Part shown: positions 16,661 through 23,596 of the stretch, in pieces | Numbering within the stretch: the first letter of the stretch is position 1 | Layout: each line of letters opens with the position of its first letter | Assembly (NCBI RefSeq): GCF_016863655.1 | Contig: NZ_BOPH01000102.1 | Location: 62,001 to 126,000, forward strand | From: Virgisporangium ochraceum | GTDB lineage: Bacteria > Actinomycetota > Actinomycetes > Mycobacteriales > Micromonosporaceae | Direction: 5' to 3' | Length of the DNA stretch: 64,000 bases | The notes under the pieces: model-generated | Databases searched by the model: none | Seen by the model: only the letters and a program-made list of their open reading frames with translations | What the model was told of the DNA's origin: nothing | Made by a program: the position numbers and the translations under genes

Positions 16661-17425
16661 TCACCTGATGCGGTCGGTCGCCTCCTGGGCGATGCGGACG
16701 AGCTGGTCGAGGGTCAGGGCGGGCGTCTTCTCGTCGCCGCCGCTCGTGACGGTCAGGACGCGGTTGTCCGCGAGCCCGATCCGGACCTCGACCCTCTCCA
16801 CGATCGCGGTGTCGACCGTGTAGGTCACCACCGGCCTGCCGGAGGCCGTCCTCGCGTCGACGCAGGGCGTCGCCGAGGCCGGGTTCTCGCCGCGGTGGCC
16901 GTCGGCCTTCCGGCCGGGAACCGCCGCGAGCGTCGCGCAGGTCAGCGGATCGAGGTTCAGGGACGTGGGGTAGCCGTGCAGCAGGACGTGGACGCTGCCG
17001 GCCACCCCGCCGTTGGCGACGGCGGCCGATCCGGTCCAGCCCAGCAGGGAAGCCTCGTCGAAGACCTCGAGGTCGAAGCCCTGCGGGTCCCACCGGGCCG
17101 AGGGCACGGCCGCCCGGACGGCCGCGTCGAGGGCCGCCTCGAGTCGGCCGGCGGTGATCTGGGCCTCCTCGCGGGTCGCCGACCGCAGCTGGAGCCGGTT
17201 GTCCGCTGTGGAGGAGGTGCCGGTCGGTGGCGCGCCGACGGGTGGTGTGCCGGCGGGCCCGGCGCCGGTGGTGAGCACGACGGCGGCGAGTCCGGCCGCC
17301 GTCGCGGTGGCGCCGAGCGTGCTCCACAGCGTGGCGCGCATCCGGCGGTCGCGGCGCACGAGCGTCCGAGAGTCGATGGCCGTGGGTGGCGGGGTGCCGA
17401 TCACCTCGTCGAACAGCTGGTGCAT
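16661..17425 (-). CDS. Single-pass membrane protein paired with an ECF sigma factor
   Basis: The 254-residue protein starts best at the ATG at 17423-17425 (MHQLFDEVIG), which has GAAGGA upstream; an earlier ATG at 17452 overlaps the sigma-factor stop. A basic N-terminal segment (LVRRDRRMRATLWS) precedes one membrane helix (TLGATATAAGLAAVVLTT), then an outside domain of about 190 residues with cysteines in LTCATL and TPCVDAR. Its place just after the sigma gene suggests an anti-sigma or a companion lipoprotein-like protein. It has no zinc-binding anti-sigma motif (HxxxCxxC), so the anti-sigma role is inferred from order only. Confidence 0.7.
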   Translation of the reverse strand: MHQLFDEVIGTPPPTAIDSRTLVRRDRRMRATLWSTLGATATAAGLAAVVLTTGAGPAGTPPVGAPPTGTSSTADNRLQLRSATREEAQITAGRLEAALDAAVRAAVPSARWDPQGFDLEVFDEASLLGWTGSAAVANGGVAGSVHVLLHGYPTSLNLDPLTCATLAAVPGRKADGHRGENPASATPCVDARTASGRPVVTYTVDTAIVERVEVRIGLADNRVLTVTSGGDEKTPALTLDQLVRIAQEATDRIR

Positions 17426-17448
17426 CAGGGTTCCTTCCGGTGGGTGGG

Positions 17449-17931
17449 TCATCGGGGTGTTCCGATGCGGAGCTGCTCCAGGGCACGGGCCGACTGGCTC
17501 TTGATGGTTCCGGGGGACACGCCGAGGATCTCGGCGGTCTCCTCGACGGAGTGGTCGAGGTAGAAGCGCAGGATGAGCACCGCGCGTTGGCGTGGTCCGA
17601 GCGAGCGGAGCAGGGCGGCGAGTGGCAGCCGGTCGACGACCCGGTCGTCGGGCTGGTACGAGCGGGGCGGTGGGTCGGAGTACGTGCGTTCCAGCTGCCG
17701 CCAGCGGCGGCCGCGTTCGGTCAGCCAGCACCGGGTCAGCACCTTCTGCGCGTAGGCGTCGACGTTGTCGGCGATACGCGCCTTCGACCAGCCGCGGTGG
17801 AGTTTGACCAGGGCCTGCGACACGAGGTCGTCGGCGAGATGCCAGTCGCCGCACAGCAGGTAGGCACTTCGTCGCCAGCGATCGAGGCGTTCGGCGACGA
17901 ACGCGTGGAACTCGTCGTCGGATCGGGACAA
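17449..17931 (-). CDS. ECF sigma factor, SigE-type
   Basis: This 160-residue protein contains sigma region 2 (FVAERLDRWRRSAYLLCGDWHLADDLVSQALVKLHRGW) and region 4 (LGPRQRAVLILRFYLDHSVEETAEILGVSPGTIKSQSARAL). It fits the actinobacterial SigE-type (SigE70) ECF group, although FVAERLDRW replaces the usual FV..R...L.R.A. I chose the TTG at 17929-17931 because GGAGG stands 5 bases before it. The downstream membrane protein is probably its regulator or partner. Targets are unknown. Confidence 0.88.
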   Translation of the reverse strand: MSRSDDEFHAFVAERLDRWRRSAYLLCGDWHLADDLVSQALVKLHRGWSKARIADNVDAYAQKVLTRCWLTERGRRWRQLERTYSDPPPRSYQPDDRVVDRLPLAALLRSLGPRQRAVLILRFYLDHSVEETAEILGVSPGTIKSQSARALEQLRIGTPR

Positions 17932-18008
17932 GCGGACCTCCAGTGGCCGATGGTGTCAGCCGTACGACCGCGCCGCCCCCACGCGGGGTTGCATGCCCCC
18001 GGGACCGC

Positions 18009-18362
18009 CTACGGCCGGTCGGGCCCACCGTGGTCGGCGAGCTCGTCGACGACGAGCGTGTCCCGACGGACGAGCCGGGCGCGGTAGACGGCCCGGCCGA
18101 CCATGTGCGCGCTGACCGGTGCGGTGGCGAGCTGGAACAGCCCGACCAGGACCAGGGTGGTGACGTCGATGGTGTTCTGCAGCCGCAACGCGGCTCCGGT
18201 GAGGATCAGCAGCAGCCCGAGCACCTGTGGTTTGGTGGCCGCGTGCATGCGCGAGAGCAGGTCGGGGAAGCGCAGCAGGCCCAGCCCGGCGGCGACGCTC
18301 AGCAGCGCCCCCGCGACGAGGCAGGCGGCGGCGACGGCGTCGGCGAGCGTGTCGAGGTTCAT
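18009..18362 (-). CDS. mrpG: MrpG/MnhG, Na+/H+ antiporter subunit G
   Basis: This 117-residue protein has the MnhG signature: an N-terminal helix (LADAVAAACLVAGALLSVAAGLGLLRFPDLLSRMHAATKPQVLG), a second helix (LLLILTGAALRL) and a third (TLVLVGLFQLATAPVSAHMVGRAVYR). MrpG is a small subunit of the multi-subunit cation/proton antiporter in the cytoplasmic membrane. Its ATG overlaps the stop of the upstream mrpA-mrpF fusion. With mrpC, mrpD, mrpE and most of mrpA absent from this locus, it cannot form a normal Mrp complex unless they are encoded elsewhere. Confidence 0.88.
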   Translation of the reverse strand: MNLDTLADAVAAACLVAGALLSVAAGLGLLRFPDLLSRMHAATKPQVLGLLLILTGAALRLQNTIDVTTLVLVGLFQLATAPVSAHMVGRAVYRARLVRRDTLVVDELADHGGPDRP

Positions 18363-19480
18363 CGCCGGCTCCGGGGTGCGAACCGGCCGACGCTGACGGA
18401 GCCGATGAAGCCGAGGATCGACAGCCCGACGGGGAGCGGCAACGCGGTGGCGTCGCGGGTCCAGGCCGCTTCGGTGGCGATCGCGCAGATGACGATCGCC
18501 ACCAGCACGTCGACCGCGACGATGTGGTCCACTGTGGACGGTCCGCGGACCAGCCGGACGAGCACCATCGTCGTGGCGGCGGCGAGCAGGGCGGTGACGG
18601 TCACCGCGACGACGGTGACGGTGCCGTAGGCGAGCAGCAGCTTGAGATCGTGCTGGCGCAGCGCCGTCCAGCCGCCGAAGAGCATCGTCACGACGCCGGC
18701 GCCGAGCAGGACCGCGCGCCACGAGGCGACGTCGGCGAGCGCCGGCGCGACCAGCCCGACCAGGAACACACCGGCCTTGACCATCGCCGCCGCGTGCAGG
18801 TAGGCGCTGACCGGGGTCGGCGCGGCCATCGCCGCGGGAAGCCAGAAGCTGAAGGGGAAGACGGCGGACTTGGACAGCGCGCCGGCGAGCAGCAGGACCA
18901 CGGCGACGGACAGGTAGGCGCCGTCGGGCAGGTTGGTCGCCACCTGGGACCAGCGGTAGCTGCCGGCGTGCTGGCCGAGCATGATGACGCCGACCAGCAT
19001 GGCCAGGCCGCCCAGCGTCGTGACGACCAGCGCCTGGCCGGCGGCGGCCCGGCTGGCCCGGCTGGCCGCGTCGTGGCCGATGAGCAGGTACGACAGGACC
19101 GTGGTCAGTTCCCAGAAGACGTACATCACGACGAGGTTGTCGGAGACGACCAGTCCCAGCATCGCGCCGGCGAACCCGACGAACACTCCGGCGAAGCGGC
19201 CCAGGCCCGGCTCGCGGTCGTCGAAGTAGCGCGCGCAGTAGGCCAGCGCCAGCGCGCCGACGCCGCCGACCAGCAGGACCATCAGCCACGACAGGGTGGT
19301 GACGCGCAGCGCCACGTCGAGCCGGAGCCGCGGCACCCACGCGTACTCCTCGACCACGGCCCGACCGTCGAGCACGGGGGACAGGTGCGCCAACGCCCAT
19401 GCCGTCGCCGCGGCCGGGGCCGCGGCGACGAGATAGAAGGCCCGCCGGCCGAGCCGGCGTACCAGCGCCGGGGCGAGCAT
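18359..19480 (-). pseudogene. In-frame fusion of the N-terminal part of mrpA with mrpF
   Basis: The 373-residue frame starts like MrpA (LAPALVRRLGRRAFYL) and keeps the Nqo12-like proton-channel region: MYVFWELTTVLSYLLIG, SKSAVFPFSFWLPAAMAAPTPVSAYLHAAAMVKAGVF and RQHDLKLLLAYGTV. Exactly after AYGTV (about residue 287) it turns into MrpF (LVRLVRGPSTVDHIVAVDVLVAI) to the end. About 650 residues of MrpA and all of mrpC, mrpD and mrpE are missing. The join lies in an ACCGTC-rich spot near 18614-18626, which suggests deletion or mis-assembly between short repeats. The start is also abnormal: the frame is open upstream (LVLLVAHLITAM) with no good start codon, so the N-terminus may be cut too. Confidence 0.75.
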
Positions 19481-19545
19481 CGCGGTGATCAGGTGTGCGA
19501 CCAGCAGGACAAGCGCTCGCCCCCCTCGAAGTGTGGTGTTGCGGT

Positions 19546-19953
19546 TCAGCCTCGTGCGAGCAGGTCGCGGAGGCCGTCGAGTCCCGGCCTGTCGCCGACG
19601 GCGACGATCGACGCGCCGGTTCGGCTGCGGGCCCGGGCGTCACCGAGCGGGCGTCCGGCGAACGGTGAGCCGACCGGCACCGGCATGCGGACCGCCTCGA
19701 CCCCGTCGAGCGCCGCCGGCAGGTCCGTCATCCGGTCCATGACCAGGGGTAGGCCGAGCAGTTCGGCGACGGTCCGGGACTCACCGCCGTCGAGCACCAG
19801 CGTGTGGACGATCCGGTCGGGGTCCTCGCGGTCGTAGACGACGACGTCGCGCCGGCCCGACCCGTGGACGATGACCGCGGCCGGCTGACCGGCCGCGGTG
19901 GTGAACGTGTAGGAGGTGCCGACGGCGAGCAGGGCCGTGCGTTCGAGGTTCAT
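19546..19953 (-). pseudogene. khtT: KhtT-like cation/proton antiporter regulatory subunit, internally shortened
   Basis: The 135-residue product begins like KhtT/CPA2 regulatory subunits (ERTALLAVGTSYTFTTAAGQPAAVIVHGSGRRDVVVYD), continues through the AELLGLPLVMDRMTDL linker and enters the TrkA-C (RCK_C) domain at PVPVGSPFAGRPLGDARARSRTGASIVAV. It then jumps directly to GDRPGLDGLRDLLARG, the end of the domain. About 28 residues that normally lie between the two (the VPSPGPDF..L.AGD.LVVV part) are missing, with the frame kept. The ligand-binding core would be damaged. The cognate antiporter gene khtU, usually next, is not here. The ATG overlaps the stop of the small membrane gene upstream. Confidence 0.75.
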
Positions 19954-20147
19954 GTCCCACGCTCCGACCGGCGGTCGGTCGCGTAGACGGTTCGGCGGCG
20001 TGCCCACCGTTCGAGCAGGTAGCTTCCGACGAGCAGGCCGATCGTGAGGGCGCCCGTCACCGCGGCCAGGAGGCCGCTCGTGGTGAAGAGGGTGACGATG
20101 AGCGCGGCCAGGGCCAGGTACGCGGCGACACCGGTGACGGTCTTCAT
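19950..20147 (-). CDS. Small two-helix membrane protein of the khtT operon
   Basis: This 65-residue protein consists of two hydrophobic helices (GVAAYLALAALIVTLF and GLLAAVTGALTIGLLVGSYLL) and a basic C-terminal tail (ERWARRRTVYATDRRSERGT). Its ATG overlaps the end of the upstream stress-protein gene and its stop overlaps the khtT start, so it is translationally coupled to both. Similar short membrane proteins are known next to khtT in other actinobacteria. Its role is unknown; a part in the antiporter complex is possible. Confidence 0.7.
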   Translation of the reverse strand: MKTVTGVAAYLALAALIVTLFTTSGLLAAVTGALTIGLLVGSYLLERWARRRTVYATDRRSERGT

Positions 20148-20611
20148 CAGGGCAGCCCGAGGATGTGGACGGCGTCGTCGGCGTGCGTCGACTCCACCTG
20201 CACGGCGTAGCGCATCGCCTTGAGGTTGCGCACACTCGAGAAGTCGCGGCGGCCGGCGGTGCTCCAGTGGGTGACGAAGCCCAGCGCGCCTCCCCACGTC
20301 GCGCCGACGAGGGCGCCACCCGCGACCAGTGCGAGCCATCCCACGCCGGTGGTGAACAGGGCGAACAGGAGTCCGGCGGCGACACCGAGCAGGGCGCCGG
20401 CCACCGCTCCGGTCAGCGCGGCCCGGACGTTGGTGAGGCGACCGGTGACCTGTTCGACGCTGTAGACGTCGATGCCGACGATCCGGACCCGTTCGACCGG
20501 GAAGCCCGCGTCGGAGAGCCGGTCGACGAGCCGCTCGGCCTCAGCGTAGTCGGTGACCTGCGTCAGGGTGCGGACGTGGCTGGTCGCGTGTCCGACGGTG
20601 GTGGTTGTCAT
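20147..20611 (-). CDS. General stress protein 17M-like protein with a glycine-zipper hairpin
   Basis: This 154-residue protein starts with the GSP17M/YflT-type domain (YAEAERLVDRLSDAGFPVERVRIVGID), then a glycine/alanine-rich membrane hairpin (ALTGAVAGALLGVAAGLLFALFTTGVGWLALVAGGALVGATWGGALGFV) and a soluble end (MRYAVQVESTHADDAVHIL). The ATG (20609-20611) has an AAAGGAGG ribosome site and a strong promoter (TTGCAT-N17-TATAGT) that carries MarR-type operators. It heads the operon with the small membrane protein and khtT, which suggests a role in ion or envelope stress. Confidence 0.85.
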   Translation of the reverse strand: MTTTTVGHATSHVRTLTQVTDYAEAERLVDRLSDAGFPVERVRIVGIDVYSVEQVTGRLTNVRAALTGAVAGALLGVAAGLLFALFTTGVGWLALVAGGALVGATWGGALGFVTHWSTAGRRDFSSVRNLKAMRYAVQVESTHADDAVHILGLP

Positions 20612-20626
20612 GGTGCCTCCTTTTTG

Positions 20627-20686
20627 TTTGGTCAACCAAACTATACCGAGAAAGTTTGTTTGATGCAACCAACTATCTGGTAGGGT
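20627..20686. promoter_or_regulatory. Divergent promoters with two MarR-type operators
   Basis: Leftward promoter: TTGCAT, 17 bases, TATAGT, read on the reverse strand. Operator 1 is TTTGGTCAACCAAA (20627-20640), just downstream of the leftward -10. Operator 2 has arms AGTTTGTT and AACCAACT (20653-20674) with one mismatch, over the leftward -35. The rightward -10 TAGGGT (20681-20686) is 6 bases from the marR-type ATG. The MarR product should therefore control both directions. Confidence 0.65.
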
Positions 20687-20692
20687 GCGGGG

Positions 20693-21241
20693 ATGGTCGC
20701 GAAACGTTCCAGCCGGGTGTCCGCCGCCGCGGCGCAGGTGCGGCAGGCCGCCGCGCGTCTGACGTGGTGGACCAGCCGTGCCGACGTCCGGCGCCGGCTT
20801 CTCGGCACCGTGGGGGAGCTGTCCGTCAACGACGCGTGGCTGCTCGGATCGATCGCCGCGGCCGGGACCATGCGGGTCTCCGAGGCCGCCCGGATGCAGG
20901 GCGTCGACAAGTCGACGATCTCACCGCAGCTGCGGCGGCTCGAGGAGCGTGGCCTGCTGGAGCGGGCCACCGATCCGTCCGACGGCAGGGTGGTCCTGGT
21001 GGCGGTCACCGACGAGGGTCGTCGGTGGAACGACGAGCTGAACGGGTCCGGGGCGGCGGTCTTCGCCGACGCCCTCCGGGACTGGCCGGTGGAGGACGTC
21101 ACGACGCTCGCCGCGCTGCTCACCCGGCTCGCCGACCGCCTGACGATCGACGGCGTCCCGAACGGCGTCCCGGACGGCTCCGGGCCGTCGGACACCGCGG
21201 ACGCGCGACCCGGCCGCGCCGCCCGGACGCGGCGGGGCTGA
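20693..21241 (+). CDS. MarR-family transcriptional regulator
   Basis: This 182-residue protein shows the MarR winged helix: LSVNDAWLLGSIAAAGTMRVSEAARMQGVDKSTISPQLRRLEERGLLERATDPSDGRVVLVAVTDEGR, with the usual DxR wing tip (DPSDGR). The C-terminal 30 residues are a disordered Pro/Arg-rich tail. It is divergent from the stress/membrane/khtT operon, with two inverted repeats in the shared 80-base region. It should sense a small molecule or redox/ionic stress and relieve repression of that operon and itself. Transcript likely leaderless. Confidence 0.87.
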   Translation: MVAKRSSRVSAAAAQVRQAAARLTWWTSRADVRRRLLGTVGELSVNDAWLLGSIAAAGTMRVSEAARMQGVDKSTISPQLRRLEERGLLERATDPSDGRVVLVAVTDEGRRWNDELNGSGAAVFADALRDWPVEDVTTLAALLTRLADRLTIDGVPNGVPDGSGPSDTADARPGRAARTRRG

Positions 21242-21317
21242 CCGGCGCCCTTGTCGTCGTCGCCGGAACCCGGCGCCGACCCCCCACCGGTGGATGTGTA
21301 CGCGCCGCATCGACCTC

Positions 21318-21800
21318 CTACCTCAGCCGGACAGGTGGGGCACCGGAACCTCCCGACCGCGATGACGGGTTCCGCCGCCCGCCCCGGCCCACCGGTCCGG
21401 GACGGGTCGGCGGGCGGTCCGGCGAAGCCGGCGGGTTGGCTCGTGGACGGCCCGCCGCCCGGCCCGGAACCGGCGCGGAGACCCGGGTACGGCACCCGGT
21501 TCCGGTGCCCGCTTCCAGTGTGTCCGTGGCGGGACGCGGCGGCATCGGTGGCAGCACCCATTCCCGGTGTCCGTCCATTGTGGATGGTGCCGCGTGGTTG
21601 GGGAGGATCCGGACCGTCCGCCGCCGCGGCTCCGGTCCACCGGTGACCAGGTGCAGGCCGAACGGAGCGAGGACGAGCCCGACCGCGAGGACCGGCCCGT
21701 GGCCCAGTCCCATGCCGGCGACGATGAGGGAGACGGCCACGGCGAACAGCACCGCGCCGCAGCGACGGACGCGCGGCGGGTACCTCTCGTTGCGGTGCAT
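21318..21800 (-). CDS. Small membrane protein with a long basic/proline tail
   Basis: This 160-residue protein starts at the ATG at 21798-21800, 8 bases after GGAGG. It has two membrane helices (CGAVLFAVAVSLIVAGMGLG and VLAVGLVLAPFGLHLV), then a cytoplasmic tail of about 100 residues rich in Pro, Arg and Gly with no domain I recognise. The tail could be out of the original frame, as several nearby genes are damaged. It contains near and exact copies of the TCCACTGTGGA palindrome. Function unknown. Confidence 0.55.
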   Translation of the reverse strand: MHRNERYPPRVRRCGAVLFAVAVSLIVAGMGLGHGPVLAVGLVLAPFGLHLVTGGPEPRRRTVRILPNHAAPSTMDGHREWVLPPMPPRPATDTLEAGTGTGCRTRVSAPVPGRAAGRPRANPPASPDRPPTRPGPVGRGGRRNPSSRSGGSGAPPVRLR

Positions 21801-21820
21801 GACACCACCTCCACTGTGGA

Positions 21821-22190
21821 CGACGGCTCCAGCTTGGCGTCGCGGACATCCGGCCGGACAGGTGGGCGGCCCGCACCCTTCGCCGATCCGGCATTGCCGG
21901 TCACCGGCAAATCGAGCGGTGGCCGCCGACGGCGATCGATCGAACCGTCCGGGTGGTCGCAGCACCGTGGGTGGGACGCGTTGCCTACGCCCGGCAAAGA
22001 GCACCCGTGCGACATTGCCGAACGGAGCCGATGCGCGCGGTCCGGGTTTGTCGGATGGTTGAACTTCTCTCGGACAAAGGACACCGCGCACGCGTGATCG
22101 CGCCCGGTCCGCGATGCCCGGACATCCTCCGTGCGCCGGCGTTCTGCCGTCGCCGGCACCGAATTCCCTTCTACCGCAAAGGATCTCGCC
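21821..22190. other. Intergenic region with repeated TTGCCG/CCGGCAA elements
   Basis: No convincing gene is present in these 370 bases. They contain the 17-base palindrome TTGCCGGTCACCGGCAA (21894-21910), a CCGGCAA at 21991-21997 and a TTGCCG at 22015-22020. Together these look like a cluster of regulator sites or hairpins upstream of the MreB-like gene. The segment is less GC-rich around 22050-22085. No clear -10/-35 pair could be fixed. Confidence 0.4.
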
Positions 22191-23003
22191 ATGCACGCCG
22201 TCGACGACCGGTCGGATACGACGTCACACTTCTCCGGACAGCCGCCGAGCGACCCCGCCGCCGAACCGGCGGCCGTCGGCGTCGATCTCGGCAGTGCCCG
22301 CATCAAGGTGTGGGCGTCCGGTCGGCCGCTGCTGCACGTGCCGGCGATCGGTGACAGCCTGACCGCTCCGGCGCGGCTCGTCCGGCGGGGACGCATCGCC
22401 GATCACGCCGGGCTCCGGGTGGCCCTGACCCGCCTTCTCGCCCGCCACCACCGGCCGCTGCCGGCCGGACCGGTGGTCGTCGTGTGCCGTCCCGTGTCCG
22501 CGACGCCGGACGACGAAGCGGCCGTGCGCGAACTGCTCACCGCGGCGCTCGCCCCGTCGCGGCTGCTGTTCGTCGACGGCGTCCGGGCGGCGGGCATCGG
22601 CGCCGGGGCCGCGCCGGGACCGCAGCTGGTGGCCGACATCGGCGCGGACCTCGTCGAGGTGGCCGTCCTCGCCGGTGGCCGCGTGGTCGGCGCCCGGCGT
22701 GCGGAGGTCGGCCTGGCCGATCTGATCGACCCGACCGCGTCCGGCCCGGTGCTGAACGCCGTCGCCGACCTGTTCACCGACCTGCGCCGGGATCCCGGCT
22801 GCGCCGGGCCGGCGGCGACCGCCCTCGGCCGGGGCGTCGTCCTGGTGGGCGGCGGCGCGACGCGTCCGCATGTGCCCGCGCGGCTGTCGGCCACCCTGGG
22901 CCTGGCCGTGCGGACCCCCGCCACGCCGCTCGTGACGGCTGTCCGCGGAGCCGGCCTCGCCGCACTGGCGGCGTTGCGCAGAACCGCGATGACGACGGCC
23001 TGA
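22191..23003 (+). CDS. MreB/Hsp70-fold (actin-like) ATPase, stand-alone
   Basis: This 270-residue protein follows an AAAGGA ribosome site. It has the actin-like ATPase pattern: phosphate-1 VGVDLGSARIKVWASG (near residue 28), a short VVVVCRPVSATPDDEAAVREL, phosphate-2 VADIGADLVEVAVLAGGRVV (about 147-166) and adenosine motif GVVLVGGGATRPHVPARL (about 222). The C-terminus, VTAVRGAGLAALAAL, is as in MreB-like proteins. At 270 residues it is shorter than MreB (about 340), so part of the filament interface is lost. It may be a paralogue used for regulation. A DksA/TraR-type gene follows 80 bases downstream. Confidence 0.8.
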   Translation: MHAVDDRSDTTSHFSGQPPSDPAAEPAAVGVDLGSARIKVWASGRPLLHVPAIGDSLTAPARLVRRGRIADHAGLRVALTRLLARHHRPLPAGPVVVVCRPVSATPDDEAAVRELLTAALAPSRLLFVDGVRAAGIGAGAAPGPQLVADIGADLVEVAVLAGGRVVGARRAEVGLADLIDPTASGPVLNAVADLFTDLRRDPGCAGPAATALGRGVVLVGGGATRPHVPARLSATLGLAVRTPATPLVTAVRGAGLAALAALRRTAMTTA

Positions 23004-23083
23004 ACCGACCCTTCACCCCCGTTCGTCCCCGGCCGCGACGACGGCCGGGGGATCCGCGCACCCTCGAGAGATCGGAGCACGAC

Positions 23084-23398
23084 ATGACCACCGGCACCGA
23101 CGGTCGCCTGCTCACCCTGCGGCAGACGTTGCAGGACCAGGCCGAGCGGCACACCGACGAGCTGGCCAGGCTCACCACGCACGGCACCGCCGCCGACGGA
23201 ATGGACCCGCAGACGGTCGCCGCGCTCGTCGAGTCGACCCGCCAGGCCCTCGCCGACACCACCCAGGCGCTCAAGCGGATCAGCGACGGCTCCTACGGCC
23301 GCTGCGAGCGGTGCGGCGTCGACATTCCCGTCGAGCGGCTGGAGATCCTGCCGCACGCCCGGTTCTGCGTCCCGTGCCAGCAGGCCAGGCGCGGCTGA
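23084..23398 (+). CDS. DksA/TraR-type C4 zinc-finger protein
   Basis: This 104-residue protein is a helical hairpin followed by a four-cysteine zinc finger: GRCERCGVDIPVERLEILPHARFCVPCQQ. DksA-like proteins bind the secondary channel of RNA polymerase; the short actinobacterial forms are mostly uncharacterised. The coiled-coil tip lacks an obvious DxxDxA motif, so ppGpp-type action cannot be assumed. It lies downstream of the MreB-like gene in the same direction and ends before a strong terminator hairpin at 23546-23578. Confidence 0.87.
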   Translation: MTTGTDGRLLTLRQTLQDQAERHTDELARLTTHGTAADGMDPQTVAALVESTRQALADTTQALKRISDGSYGRCERCGVDIPVERLEILPHARFCVPCQQARRG

Positions 23399-23545
23399 TG
23401 CCCGCGCGCCGGGCGCCAGGGTCCAACGGCCTGTGCGTGACGGGGCGGCCCGGCGACGATGGAGGCGGCGGAGCCGGGGCGCTCCTGGGCAGCGTGTCCG
23501 CCAGGGCCGCGCACTGCGGTCGTGCTCGGCCGCGTCCCTCATGAG

Positions 23546-23578
23546 CCGGGGACGGCCGCGCGGTGCGGCCGTCCCCGG
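23546..23578. terminator. Hairpin terminator between convergent genes
   Basis: The arms CCGGGGACGGCCGC (23546-23559) and GCGGCCGTCCCCGG (23565-23578) are perfectly complementary, with a five-base loop. There is no T-run, as is common in high-GC genomes. The hairpin sits between the DksA-type gene and the convergent sugar dehydrogenase gene, and can serve both. Confidence 0.75.
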
Positions 23579-23596
23579 GATGTGCCGGTGTCGGAC

